Shown: positions 14,661-22,893, numbered from the stretch's first letter. The stretch: DNA of 28,931 nucleotides from an uncultured Collinsella sp. (GCA_902493515.1 CABUPE010000028.1:1-28931); one strand, 5' to 3'. Translations and numbers: made by a program. Notes: generated by a model not told the origin, from the letters alone.

Positions 14661-14674
14661 GGTCAACCTCGCAG

Positions 14675-17578
14675 TTAGGCATTCAGCTTGACGATCGGTG
14701 CAAAGCCCTTCATTAGCTTTTTGGTCTGGCCGGTCTTTTCGAATTGGACCTCGATCATGTCTCCGGCGACCGAGATCACGGTGCCCGTGCCAAAGGTCTT
14801 GTGGCTCACGGTATCGCCCGCGGCAAAGTCCTGCGATGCGCTGGCGCGATCGACCTTGCGCTCCACCGTCGGCGACACCTTGGACGACGGCTTTTTGGCT
14901 CGCGGTGCGCCCGAGCCAAAGGTCGAGGCAACACGGCCGGCATCGGGCGAGACCCCACGATGGCGCTCGGTCCCGTAGCTGCTGCCGCCAAAGAAATCGT
15001 CGAAGCTCGATCCGCCGCGCGAACCGGAACCGCCGGTCGAGCGCGTGTGCGAGCCAAACACTTTGCCGCCGTACATATCCGAGCCCATGCCCGAGCCAAA
15101 GGTTCCGCGACGGTCACCGCGCTTCTCCCAGCCCGTGCCCTCAAAACCGGCAGAACCGATGCCGCTAAACTCGATATCCTCAAACGGAATCTCGTTGAGG
15201 AAGCGCGAGCGCGGGTTGGCAGAGGTCGAGCCGTAGGTGCGACGCGTGGCCGCATAGGTCAGGAACAGGCGCTTGCGAGCACGCGTGATGGCGACGTAGG
15301 CCAAGCGACGCTCCTCCTCGAGCTTGCCCGGATCGTCACTACCGCCAAAGTCGTGCACGTGCGGGAAGATACCCTCCTCCATGCCGGCCACGAACACCGC
15401 CGGGAACTCCAGGCCCTTGGCGGAGTGGATGGTCATCATGGTAATGGCATGCGTCTCGCCGGCCAGGGAATCCAAGTCGGAGCGCAGGGCCAGCCACTCC
15501 ATGAGCGCCGGCAGCGCCTTACAGGTGAGCGGACCGTAGGTGCGCTCGATCTCGTCGGCATGCACGGCACCCGCCGGCATCTCCGTCGGCGCGGCATACG
15601 CGTTGCCCGCGATGGCGGCGGCCAGGGCATCCTGCGGAGACAGCGCCGGAGCGGCCAAGCTATCGAGCGGATTGGAGCCCGCGGCGTCACGCGCGCCAAC
15701 GAGCGCCTCAAACGAGGATACCGGGGCAGATGGCCCCGGTTCGGGCGCAGGCGCGCTCACCACGACAGGCTCGGGCTCGGCGCTAGCAGGCACATCGGCA
15801 ACACCGGCAGCGCGCAGCTCTTCCAAGCTCTCGAGCGTACCTTCGATATCCTCGTGCGTCTCCTCAAATTCGGCGGCGACGCCCAGGAATTCCTGGATGT
15901 TCTCGGCGCGGCTCTCGGACTCCATGGTGCCCTCGGCGCGGAAAGCCTGCAGCAGGCCCGTCTTATCGACGATCATCTCGACGACGTCCTTGAGCTCGCC
16001 GTCCATGCGGCGACCCTCGCGCACCAGCGCCACAAAGCTCGACAGGCCGTTGCGCACCTTGGCGCTAAACATGCCCGTCTCGGCTGTTGCGATCTCGCAG
16101 GCTTGGAAGAACGAGCAGCGGTTGTCGCGTGCCAGCTGCTCAATCTTTTGAATCGAGGTGGAGCCGATGCCGCGGCGCGGCGTGTTGATGACGCGCTTGA
16201 CGCTCATCTCGTCGGCCGGGTTCACAATCATCTTAAGATAGGCCATGACGTCGCGGATCTCGGCACGGTCGAAGAATCGCGTGCCACCCACGATCTTGTA
16301 GGGCACGCCTGCGCGCAGGAACATATCTTCGAGAATACGCGACTGAGCGTTGGTGCGGTAGAACACGGCGATGTCGTCGTAACTCGTGCCCTTGGAGTGC
16401 AGCTTCTCGATCTCGCCGGCAATCCAGCGGCCCTCGTCGCGCTCATCGCTTGCCTGGAAGGCCTGGATCTTCTCGCCATCGCCCTCGGCCGTAAACAGGC
16501 GCTTGTCCTTGCGCTGCGAGTTGTGGCGCACCACGGCGTTGGCGGCGCTCAGGATATGGCCCGTGGAGCGGTAGTTCTGCTCCAGCTTAACGGTCTTGCA
16601 GTTTTTAAAGTCCTGCTCAAAGTCCAGGATGTTGGTGATGTCGGCGCCACGCCAGCTATAAATGGACTGGTCATCGTCGCCCACGACCATGAGGTTTTGG
16701 TACTTGGCGGCCAGCAGGTTGGCGATCTCGTACTGGACGTGATTGGTGTCCTGATACTCGTCGACGCTAATGTAGCGGAAGCGCTCTTGGTACTTGTCGA
16801 GCACCTCGGGGCGGGTGCGCAGCAGCTCGAGCGTGCGCACGAGCAGGTCGTCGAAGTCCATCGCGTTGGCGGCGCGCAGGCGGCGTTCCAGCTCCAAGTA
16901 GACCTGCGCGGCCTTTTTGTCGTTGGGGCTATCGGCGCTCTTGAGCATGTCCTCAGGCCCGATCATGGCGTTTTTAGCAGAGCTGATCTTGCTGCGGATC
17001 ATGTTGATGGGGAACTGCTTTTGCTCGATGCCGAGCGCCTGCATAATGTCACGCACCATGCGCTTTGAGTCATCGTCATCGTAGATGGTGAACTGGCCGG
17101 TGTAGCCCAGCAGGTCGGCGTCCTCGCGCAGCATGCGCACGCACATAGCATGGAAGGTGCACACCCACATGCCACGGGTGCCGCTGGGAATGAGTGCCGC
17201 CAGACGCTCGCGCATCTCTGCCGCGGCCTTGTTGGTAAACGTAATGGCAAGAACCTGCCAAGGCTTAACACCCAGGTCGCCGAGCATATGTGCGATGCGG
17301 AAGGTCAAGACGCGGGTCTTGCCCGAACCGGCGCCGGCGAGCACCAGCAACGGGCCCTCGATGGACAGGACCGCCTCGCGCTGGGCGGGATTAAGGCTGT
17401 CGATGTCGACGAGCGGCTTGGCGGGCTTGGGCGCCGGCGCGGGAGCGTCGTAGATGTCGAGCGGAACGAGTTCGGGCTCCGGCGCAGCGGGGGCGGTGTA
17501 TGCATCGAGCGGCACGGGTTCCGGCGCGGGCGGCACGGGTACCGCGGCGTTCTTTTCCCAGGGCAAGGGCTGGGTCAT
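14675..17578 (-). CDS. pcrA: ATP-dependent DNA helicase PcrA/UvrD
   Basis: This superfamily 1A helicase unwinds DNA 3'-5' in excision repair, replication restart and removal of RecA filaments. It has 967 residues. Motifs in order: LNPAQREAV (Q motif), Walker A AGAGSGKTR (81-89), DEYQDTN (273-279), GDDDQSIYSWRGAD (300-313), EQNYRS, VFYRTNAQSR, TIHSAKGLEFPAVFV, EERRLAYVAITRARKRL. The C-terminus holds the PcrA Tudor-like domain (AGDTVSHKTFGTGTV). Two oddities: a ~55-residue Pro-rich N-terminal extension with a repeated VPLD-Y-AP unit, and a ~110-residue Ala/Pro-rich insert (about 577-690) before motif V. The insert makes it much longer than the usual ~720-residue PcrA. ATG at 17578 has GAGGAG 6 bases upstream, and TATACT at 17640-17645 is a possible -10 box. 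Confidence 0.96.
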   Translation of the reverse strand: MTQPLPWEKNAAVPVPPAPEPVPLDAYTAPAAPEPELVPLDIYDAPAPAPKPAKPLVDIDSLNPAQREAVLSIEGPLLVLAGAGSGKTRVLTFRIAHMLGDLGVKPWQVLAITFTNKAAAEMRERLAALIPSGTRGMWVCTFHAMCVRMLREDADLLGYTGQFTIYDDDDSKRMVRDIMQALGIEQKQFPINMIRSKISSAKNAMIGPEDMLKSADSPNDKKAAQVYLELERRLRAANAMDFDDLLVRTLELLRTRPEVLDKYQERFRYISVDEYQDTNHVQYEIANLLAAKYQNLMVVGDDDQSIYSWRGADITNILDFEQDFKNCKTVKLEQNYRSTGHILSAANAVVRHNSQRKDKRLFTAEGDGEKIQAFQASDERDEGRWIAGEIEKLHSKGTSYDDIAVFYRTNAQSRILEDMFLRAGVPYKIVGGTRFFDRAEIRDVMAYLKMIVNPADEMSVKRVINTPRRGIGSTSIQKIEQLARDNRCSFFQACEIATAETGMFSAKVRNGLSSFVALVREGRRMDGELKDVVEMIVDKTGLLQAFRAEGTMESESRAENIQEFLGVAAEFEETHEDIEGTLESLEELRAAGVADVPASAEPEPVVVSAPAPEPGPSAPVSSFEALVGARDAAGSNPLDSLAAPALSPQDALAAAIAGNAYAAPTEMPAGAVHADEIERTYGPLTCKALPALMEWLALRSDLDSLAGETHAITMMTIHSAKGLEFPAVFVAGMEEGIFPHVHDFGGSDDPGKLEEERRLAYVAITRARKRLFLTYAATRRTYGSTSANPRSRFLNEIPFEDIEFSGIGSAGFEGTGWEKRGDRRGTFGSGMGSDMYGGKVFGSHTRSTGGSGSRGGSSFDDFFGGSSYGTERHRGVSPDAGRVASTFGSGAPRAKKPSSKVSPTVERKVDRASASQDFAAGDTVSHKTFGTGTVISVAGDMIEVQFEKTGQTKKLMKGFAPIVKLNA

Positions 17579-17717
17579 GGGCGACTCCTCATCTGACGGA
17601 CGGCGCGCCTGCGGGCGGCGCCATAGTTTGAGCCGTACCAGTATACCGAGCCGCGCGGACACCGACGCAAATCACACCACGACTCCGTGCGTCACCGTCA
17701 GGCTCGCCCCGGCAGAT

Positions 17718-17785
17718 TTGGTGCAATGGGGTCAGGTTGGTCTGCACCACGTTGGTGCAAAGAAATCTGACCCCCAATGCACCAA
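17718..17785. repeat. Class II double hairpin with TGACCCC/GGGGTCA cores
   Basis: TTGGTGCAATGGGGTCAG (17718-17735) is inverted at 17767-17785 with one insertion and one mismatch. The inner arms TGCACCA and TGGTGCA (17743-17759) close around CGT. On each strand a GGTGCA/TGCACC stem encloses a loop with GGGGTCAG. It lies upstream of pcrA, in the gap 17579-17935, which otherwise holds only a possible pcrA promoter and the nested palindrome B. Confidence 0.75.
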
Positions 17786-17820
17786 TCACGGAGCCACCGA
17801 TGTCATGGCAACGGTAGCGA

Positions 17821-17920
17821 GCGGCGGCCAGGGCGAACAAATTGGCATGAAAAGAGGGTGGCATAGACCTTTTGGTCATGCCACCCCCTTTGAATGACAA
17901 GTTGTCGCCCTGGCCGCCGC
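17821..17920. other. Nested palindrome B (100 bases)
   Basis: The outer arms GCGGCGGCCAGGGCGAACAA and TTGTCGCCCTGGCCGCCGC are complementary apart from one bulged base. They surround the inner hairpin 17851-17891. The element starts 16 bases past the uppP stop on the minus strand. The inner hairpin alone would make a sufficient terminator, so the 19-bp outer stem needs another explanation. Confidence 0.75.
17851..17891 (-). terminator. Intrinsic terminator of uppP, inside palindrome B
   Basis: GGGTGGCAT and GACC pair with GGTC and ATGCCACCC around a TTTT loop. AAAG/CTTT outer pairing continues the stem, and on the minus strand a T-rich tract (TCTTTTC) follows. Confidence 0.7.
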
Positions 17921-17935
17921 GCAGCGTCGACTAAG

Positions 17936-18916
17936 TTACAGGCCGAGCATGGGCTCCAGGACGAAGAAGTACGCGAGCACCACGATGCCCAAGATGATGC
18001 GGTAAACACCGAAGCACTTAAAGTCGTGACGGCGGACGAAGCCCATGAGCCACTTGATGGCGATGAGCGACACCACAAAGGCAACAACGCAGCCCACGCC
18101 CAAGATGGCGATCTCGTTGGCGCCGAACGTACCGCCCTTGATGAAGTACTTGACCAGCTTGAGCGCACTTGCGCCAAACATAACGGGAATAGCCAGGAAG
18201 AACGTGAACTTGGACGCCACCGAACGCGTGCAGCCCAAAAGCAGGCCACCGATGATGGTGGAACCGGAGCGCGACGTGCCCGGAATCAGCGAGAGCACCT
18301 GGAAGCATCCGATGCCCAGTGCGGTCTTCCAACTTAGGTCCTCGAGCGTGGTGATGGAACCAAAGTCCAGATCCTCGTCATCGTCCCCGTCCTCGGCAAC
18401 ATCTGCCGCGGGCGCCGCAAAGTGTGCACCGGCGGGACGTCCACCCGACACCACAGCACGCGAACCAAACGAACCGGCAACGGCCATTTCCTCGCGCTTG
18501 CTCGCGCGCCAGTTCTCGATCACGATAAACAGCACGCCGTACACAATGAGCGCCAGCGCCACGACGGGAGCATTGTAGAAATGCTCCTCCATCCAGTCGT
18601 TGAGCGGCAGGCCGATCGCCGCGGCGGGAATGCAGCCGAGCACAATCTTGCCCCACAGCGCCCAGGTGTCGCGACGGCCCTCCTTGCCCTTGCTGGGCGA
18701 GAACGGATTGAGCTCATGGAAGAACAGTACACAGACGGCCAGAATGGCGCCGAGCTGAATTACGACCAGGAACATATTCCAGAACGTCTCGCTCACGTTC
18801 ATCTTGACGAACTCGTCCACCAAGATCATGTGACCGGTCGACGAAACAGGCAGCCATTCGGTAATGCCCTCGACCAGGCCCATGAAGGCAGATTTTAGAA
18901 GCTCGATAATATCCAA
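17936..18916 (-). CDS. uppP: Undecaprenyl-diphosphate phosphatase UppP (BacA)
   Basis: This membrane enzyme dephosphorylates undecaprenyl diphosphate, recycling the lipid carrier for peptidoglycan and giving bacitracin tolerance. The 326-residue protein has both catalytic motifs: EGITEWLPVSSTGH (15-28) and PGTSRSG (212-218). It is about 50 residues longer than usual because of a hydrophilic insert (about 138-190) rich in Gly, Ala and Asp (VAEDGDDDEDLD). The insert sits between two membrane spans, just before the second motif. TTG at 18916 is chosen, with GAGGGG about 6 bases upstream; the family normally begins close to this point. It is divergent from the universal stress gene. A BceRS-like sensor, also linked to cell-wall stress in other species, lies about 1 kb away. 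Confidence 0.95.
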   Translation of the reverse strand: MDIIELLKSAFMGLVEGITEWLPVSSTGHMILVDEFVKMNVSETFWNMFLVVIQLGAILAVCVLFFHELNPFSPSKGKEGRRDTWALWGKIVLGCIPAAAIGLPLNDWMEEHFYNAPVVALALIVYGVLFIVIENWRASKREEMAVAGSFGSRAVVSGGRPAGAHFAAPAADVAEDGDDDEDLDFGSITTLEDLSWKTALGIGCFQVLSLIPGTSRSGSTIIGGLLLGCTRSVASKFTFFLAIPVMFGASALKLVKYFIKGGTFGANEIAILGVGCVVAFVVSLIAIKWLMGFVRRHDFKCFGVYRIILGIVVLAYFFVLEPMLGL

Positions 18917-19165
18917 AGGGACCCCCTCGTTAGACACCCGCCGGTAGATGTTCTGCGGACGATGCGGGCGATGTCCCATTATCAACCGTTGGCGGTGCGA
19001 CCGCGCCTACCCTTACCAAAAAACTCGCCCGTTCACAGAATTGCGAGCAGTCAAACCGAAATCCTTGGGTATAACTGCAACAAGATAAAGTGTCCGGCGG
19101 CCAACGCGCCCGCGCCCGCCCGACGCACGAGCCACGCGCCCGTGCGATAGACCAAGGAGGAAACC

Positions 19166-19603
19166 ATGAACGAGGGCTACACCAAGGTATTTGTTTCACT
19201 CGACGGTACTGAGCAGCAGGATTTTGTGCTCGCACGCGCCATCAAGGTCGCCGCGAACAACGGCGCCAAGCTAATCATCGGCCACGTTATCGATTCCACG
19301 GCGCTCGAGAGCGCCGGTTCCTATCCAGTCGATCTGGTCAACGGCCTAGAGGAAGCATTTAAGAACTCCATCGCCAAGCAGCTCGAAGAGGCCAAGGCCA
19401 ATCCCGATATTCCCGAGGTCGAGGTCATGATTCGCGCCGGCCGTATTCGCGAGACGCTCAAGGACGAGATGCTCGACGTGGTCAAGCCCGATCTGGTGCT
19501 CTGCGGTGCCCGCGGTCTGTCCTCGATTAAGTACGCGCTCCTGGGTTCGATTTCGACGTTCCTGCTGCGCAATACGGACTGCGACATCTTGGTCGTGAAG
19601 TAG
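19166..19603 (+). CDS. Universal stress protein, UspA family
   Basis: A single Usp domain of 145 residues, cytoplasmic, with a Rossmann-like fold. The start KVFVSLDGTEQQDFVLARAI carries the nucleotide-site Asp. The ATP-binding signature is GARGLSSIKYALLGSIS and the last strand is CDILVVK, so it is likely the nucleotide-binding subtype. Such proteins help survival under starvation, redox or acid stress, but the exact role is unknown. ATG at 19166 has AAGGAGG 5 bases upstream, and TATAAC at 19070-19075 is a candidate -10 box. A terminator with a repeated 3' arm lies about 145 bases downstream. Confidence 0.93.
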   Translation: MNEGYTKVFVSLDGTEQQDFVLARAIKVAANNGAKLIIGHVIDSTALESAGSYPVDLVNGLEEAFKNSIAKQLEEAKANPDIPEVEVMIRAGRIRETLKDEMLDVVKPDLVLCGARGLSSIKYALLGSISTFLLRNTDCDILVVK

Positions 19604-19616
19604 GTTCCTTCCCGTC

Positions 19617-19707
19617 GGCGCAAGGCCTGCGGGGTTATCACGCCGACGTCCTCGCCGCTTCGCGGCTGCGGGATGTCGGCTTAGATAACCCCTCCCGGCC
19701 TTGCGCC
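19617..19707. other. Nested palindrome C (91 bases)
   Basis: GGCGCAAGGCC (19617-19627) pairs with GGCCTTGCGCC (19697-19707), and GGGGTTAT (19631-19638) pairs with ATAACCCC (19685-19692). Inside, GCCGAC pairs with GTCGGC (19642-19647, 19675-19680), capped by CCGC-TTC-GCGG. The result is one long interrupted hairpin directly after the stress-protein stop. The true terminator lies further on, at 19748. Confidence 0.7.
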
Positions 19708-19747
19708 TTCGTCACCGTACTTCAGCGAGTTGGCTGATAAAAGATGG

Positions 19748-19822
19748 CGTGCCGCCCCGTTTGGGACGGCACGTTTTGTTTGGGGCGGCACGTTTTTGTT
19801 TGAGGCGGCACGTTTTTGTTTG
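19748..19822 (+). terminator. Terminator with three tandem 3' arms
   Basis: The arm CGTGCCG-C-CCC pairs with GGG-A-CGGCACG, followed by TTTTGTTTG. The unit CGGCACG plus T-rich tract then repeats at 19786 and 19806 (period 19-20 bases), so the single 5' arm can pair with any of three 3' arms, each with its own T-run. It lies between the convergent stress-protein and histidine-kinase genes. Confidence 0.75.
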
Positions 19823-19843
19823 GGCGGGCGTCTGCCGCGTGCG

Positions 19844-20887
19844 TTACTCGAAATATTGGAACTTGTTGGTTGAGAAGGCGAATGTGACGACGAAGCCTTC
19901 GCCGGGCTCGGATGCTGCGGTGACGTCGATGCCCATCTTGGAGCACAGGCGCGCCACCAGGTAGAGGCCGATGCCCGTTGCGCGCTTGGTGGTGCGGCCG
20001 TTGTCGCCGGTAAAGCCCTTCTCGAACACGCGCGGCAGGTCGGCCGCGCTCACGCCGCAGCCGTTGTCCGCGACGGTAAGCTCGATGCGCTCGCTCGCCA
20101 GGCCCTCGTCCAGCAACGCACCCGAAAACACGATCTTTGCGCCGTCCTCGCGCGCATATTTGATGCTGTTCTGAATGAGCTGGCCCAGAATAAACTCGAG
20201 CCACTTCTCGTCGGTAAAAACCTCGAAGTCGAGGTTCTCGCACACCGGGGCCACGTGCGCCGCGATGAGCTCACGCGCGTTGGCTTTAATCGCGCCCGTC
20301 ACCAAGGTTTTGAGATCCCAGCGGCGAATCAGGTAGTCGCGCTCCACGACTTCCGAGCGCGCATAGTACAGCGCCTGGTCGATATAGCGCTCCACGCGGG
20401 CAAGCTCGCGGCCCAGGTCATCCACACGCGACAGATCGTCTTCGCTGCCGTCCAGGTTTTCCAAAATCAGATGGGCTGCTGCCAGGGGCAGCTTGGCCTC
20501 GTGGACCCAGCTCTCGATATAGTCGCGATAGTCATCGGTCTGGCGCCTGCCTTCGGCAACCTCGTCACAAGCGGCTTTGCCCACCCGACGCAAGACCTCA
20601 TACTCGAGCTCGCCCTCGGCATAGGTCGGACATTGCACCATCTCCTGCACCCATGCGGGACTCTCGAGCTCCTCTGCCGCACGCTCCAGCTGGCGCAGAA
20701 AACGACGACGGCGCGCGTATTCGATCACGATGCCAAGCATGCCAAAGATAAAGGACACGCCGACCGCCACGACCACGATAGAGACGGGTGCACCGGCGAC
20801 CGTCAGCACAAAGCAGCTCAGCAGCACGCCGCACGTCCACACGGCGACGGGAAGCAGCGCGTCTTTAAAGAACTTGCCAAACGACAT
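19844..20887 (-). CDS. Sensor histidine kinase, BceS-like (intramembrane sensing)
   Basis: In this 347-residue kinase two membrane spans (about 11-31 and 35-56) are joined by only a few residues (AGAP), so there is no extracellular sensor domain. The phosphorylated His is H129 in SWVHEAKLPLAAAHL, close to the WVHxxKTPL form of BceS-type kinases. The ATPase boxes are QLIQNSIKYA (N), DNGCGV (G1), VFEKGFTG (F) and TGIGLYL (G2). Such kinases sense cell-wall antibiotics through a BceAB-type ABC transporter. No transporter lies in the window, so the signal must come from elsewhere or the role has changed. The start lies 9 bases after the regulator stop, in the same operon. Confidence 0.93.
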   Translation of the reverse strand: MSFGKFFKDALLPVAVWTCGVLLSCFVLTVAGAPVSIVVVAVGVSFIFGMLGIVIEYARRRRFLRQLERAAEELESPAWVQEMVQCPTYAEGELEYEVLRRVGKAACDEVAEGRRQTDDYRDYIESWVHEAKLPLAAAHLILENLDGSEDDLSRVDDLGRELARVERYIDQALYYARSEVVERDYLIRRWDLKTLVTGAIKANARELIAAHVAPVCENLDFEVFTDEKWLEFILGQLIQNSIKYAREDGAKIVFSGALLDEGLASERIELTVADNGCGVSAADLPRVFEKGFTGDNGRTTKRATGIGLYLVARLCSKMGIDVTAASEPGEGFVVTFAFSTNKFQYFE

Positions 20888-20896
20888 AGCCGGCCC

Positions 20897-21568
20897 CTAG
20901 ACCGAATAGCCTTGGCCGCGGTGCGTTGTCAAATACCCCTTGATGCCGATTTTTTCGAGCGTGGTGCGCAGGCGGTTGATGTTGACGGTGAGCGTATTGT
21001 CGTCCACGAAGGCGTCGGAGTCCCACAGGTCCTGCATGATGGCCGAGCGCGAAACAATCTTGCCCGCGCGGCTCAGAAGCAGTGAGAGGATACGCAGCTC
21101 GTTTTTGGTGAGCTCGGTGCTAGTGCCGGTTTGCGTGTTGGTAACCATGGAGCGGGCGAGGTCGAGCTCCAGCCCCTTGTGGACAAGTGTGCTGCGCTCG
21201 CCTGCCGCCGCGGTGCGACGCAGCAGTGCGTTGATGCGCGCCACGAGCACACGGGCGCTGTAGGGCTTGGGAACAAAGTCGTCCGCGCCGAGCGTCATGG
21301 CCATGACCTCGTCGATCTCGGTCGTGCGCGACGTGAGGACGATAATGGGAACCTCGGATTCGCGGCGAACCTCGTGGCAGATATGCTGGCCGTCCTTGAC
21401 GGGAAGTGTGAGGTCGAGCAGCACCAGGTCGGGCGCGGCGGCGAGAATATCGCGCGAGACATGCTCAAACGATTCGCAGGCCTCGATTTCAAACCCGGCG
21501 CGGGCAAGGATGTCGATAAGCTCACGACGAATGGGCTCGTCGTCCTCAACGACATAGATCAGCGCCAT
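20897..21568 (-). CDS. Response regulator, OmpR/PhoB family (BceR-like)
   Basis: The 223-residue protein has a receiver domain and a C-terminal winged helix, and is the partner of the kinase that follows. The receiver shows the acid pocket EDD (8-10), the phosphorylated D52 in LLDLTLP, a switch Thr/Ser in VLTSRT, and the conserved Lys in PKPYSARVL. The DNA-binding domain has the recognition region VDDNTLTVNINRLRTTLEKIG and ends YLTTHRGQGYSV. ATG at 21568 has GGGAGG 4 bases upstream; the in-frame ATG at 21580 would overlap that site. A large dyad (21611-21646) and a weak promoter lie upstream. Confidence 0.95.
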   Translation of the reverse strand: MALIYVVEDDEPIRRELIDILARAGFEIEACESFEHVSRDILAAAPDLVLLDLTLPVKDGQHICHEVRRESEVPIIVLTSRTTEIDEVMAMTLGADDFVPKPYSARVLVARINALLRRTAAAGERSTLVHKGLELDLARSMVTNTQTGTSTELTKNELRILSLLLSRAGKIVSRSAIMQDLWDSDAFVDDNTLTVNINRLRTTLEKIGIKGYLTTHRGQGYSV

Positions 21569-21610
21569 GTGTCCTCCCATTTCGCGTAACTTGCACCTTC
21601 CACACCATTA

Positions 21611-21646
21611 TGCCCACGGCGTCGCAACGATACGACCCCGTGGGCA
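21611..21646 (-). promoter_or_regulatory. 36-base dyad before the response regulator
   Basis: TGCCCACGG-C-GTCG-N8-CGAC-C-CCGTGGGCA: 13 paired positions with one C/C mismatch, 43 bases before the regulator ATG. A weak promoter, TTAAGG-N17-CATATT on the minus strand (21650-21678), would start transcription at its edge. It could therefore act as a 5' leader hairpin or as a site for a dimeric regulator, possibly autoregulation. Confidence 0.5.
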
Positions 21647-21687
21647 CCTAATATGACAAAAGTGTTCGATAGCCTTAAGAGAAAATA

Positions 21688-21718
21688 GGGGCCGACCGGT
21701 CCTAAACCGATCGGCCCC
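21688..21718 (-). terminator. Intrinsic terminator of the aminotransferase operon
   Basis: GGGGCCGATCGGT pairs with ACCGGTCGGCCCC (one mismatch) around 5 bases. On the minus strand TATTTTCT follows, 20 bases past the aminotransferase stop. Confidence 0.85.
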
Positions 21719-21738
21719 ATCACTTCGACCTCGAGCCT

Positions 21739-22869
21739 CTACTCGAGCGTACGCATGTATGCAGAGATGGCATCCAGGCCCTTCTGCAGGTCGTCGGTGT
21801 TATCGGAGTATGCATAGCCGATGCGCATGCTCTTGGGCTCCTCGAAGCAATCGCCCGGGGTGACGAGCGCGCCGGACTTCTTAATCATGTCGATGCAGAA
21901 CGTCCTGGAGTCGATGTCGTAGTCGTAATACACGAGCGCGGTGGTACCCGCCTCGGGCTTAACGAACGACAGGTGCGGCTCGCTCTCGACCCACTTCTCC
22001 AGAACAGCAAGGTTCTGACGGACGATGCGACGGCTGCGCTCAAGGATCACGAAAGCGTTGCCCAGAATCAGCTCCGCCACCGACTCGCTGAATATGCCGG
22101 CGGAAATCAGGTTGTAGTCGCGATGCGAGAGCAGCGCGCGACGGAGCTCCGGGCTCTTGGTGACCGCCCAGCCCAGACGCAGGCCGGCGAACGACCAGAC
22201 CTTGGACATGGATGCGGTGACGATGGCCTTGTCGTACAGGTCGATCACGGACTCGGAGTACTCATCCGTCTGAGTAAGCAGACGGTAGACTTCGTCACAG
22301 AGCAGCCACGCGTCGTGTTTGCGCGCGACCTCGACAATCGCCTTGAGCGTATCGGTGTCGAGCAGGGCGCCCGTGGGGTTGTCCGGGTTATTGATGCAGA
22401 TGAGCTTGGTATCGTCGGTCACCAGGGCATCGAGCGCGTCGACGTCGACGTGGTAGCCGTTCTTGCGATCGAGCTGAAGGATATCGACCTTCGCGCCGCA
22501 CATCTCGGGAATCGAGTAAAGCTGCTGGTAGGTGGGCTTGACGGAGACTACGTGATCGCCCGGTTCGACGAGCGTGGAAATAACCAGGGAGTTGGCACCG
22601 GTCGCGCCGTGCGTGGGCACGATATGCCCGGGCTCGACCGTCTTATAGAGACGCGCGACCCCCTCGAGGAAGCCGGGCTGCCCCTCGATGTCTCCGTAGG
22701 TGAATCGGCGCGAGCACAGGCTATCGAGCCACGCCTTCTTGTCAGTGTTCGTATGCTCGAACAGCTGGTCGAGCGTGAGGGAGTAGACGCACGTCTCTGC
22801 AACGTTGTGGGTGCACTTGGTCTCCCACTCGTTCATCCACTGCTCGACGGCGAAATCCTTGATCTGCAT
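21739..22869 (-). CDS. PLP-dependent aminotransferase, class I/II fold, unknown substrate
   Basis: A 376-residue fold-type I PLP enzyme. The Schiff-base lysine is K223 in ASMSKVWSFAGLRLGW. N164 (NNPDNPTG), D192 and Y195 (CDEVYR) are the cofactor contacts, and a carboxylate-binding Arg is expected near MRIGYAYS. The opening FAVEQWMNEWE and AETCVYSLTLDQL are, from memory, typical of a branch often placed beside ornithine-cyclodeaminase-like genes. The substrate is unknown; an amino acid is likely. It follows that gene by 24 bases in a two-gene operon with its own terminator, and a PucR-type activator is divergent. ATG at 22869; the upstream gap carries GGAAAGGAAA as ribosome site. Confidence 0.88.
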   Translation of the reverse strand: MQIKDFAVEQWMNEWETKCTHNVAETCVYSLTLDQLFEHTNTDKKAWLDSLCSRRFTYGDIEGQPGFLEGVARLYKTVEPGHIVPTHGATGANSLVISTLVEPGDHVVSVKPTYQQLYSIPEMCGAKVDILQLDRKNGYHVDVDALDALVTDDTKLICINNPDNPTGALLDTDTLKAIVEVARKHDAWLLCDEVYRLLTQTDEYSESVIDLYDKAIVTASMSKVWSFAGLRLGWAVTKSPELRRALLSHRDYNLISAGIFSESVAELILGNAFVILERSRRIVRQNLAVLEKWVESEPHLSFVKPEAGTTALVYYDYDIDSRTFCIDMIKKSGALVTPGDCFEEPKSMRIGYAYSDNTDDLQKGLDAISAYMRTLE

Positions 22870-22893
22870 TGTCGTTTCCTTTCCTTGACTTTC

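Noticed and set aside
14391..14674. Possible small genes in the manA-pcrA gap
   Set aside because: Short frames there run through palindrome A and the manA hairpin and lack ribosome sites. The pairing explains the sequence better.
14744..17068. A 774-codon open frame on the plus strand
   Set aside because: It lies opposite pcrA, whose helicase motifs are complete. The composition is again that of a shadow frame and there is no ribosome site.
11376..17785. CRISPR-like repeats from recurring GGTGCAA motifs
   Set aside because: Copies are inverted, dispersed over several kilobases and lack regular spacers or cas genes.
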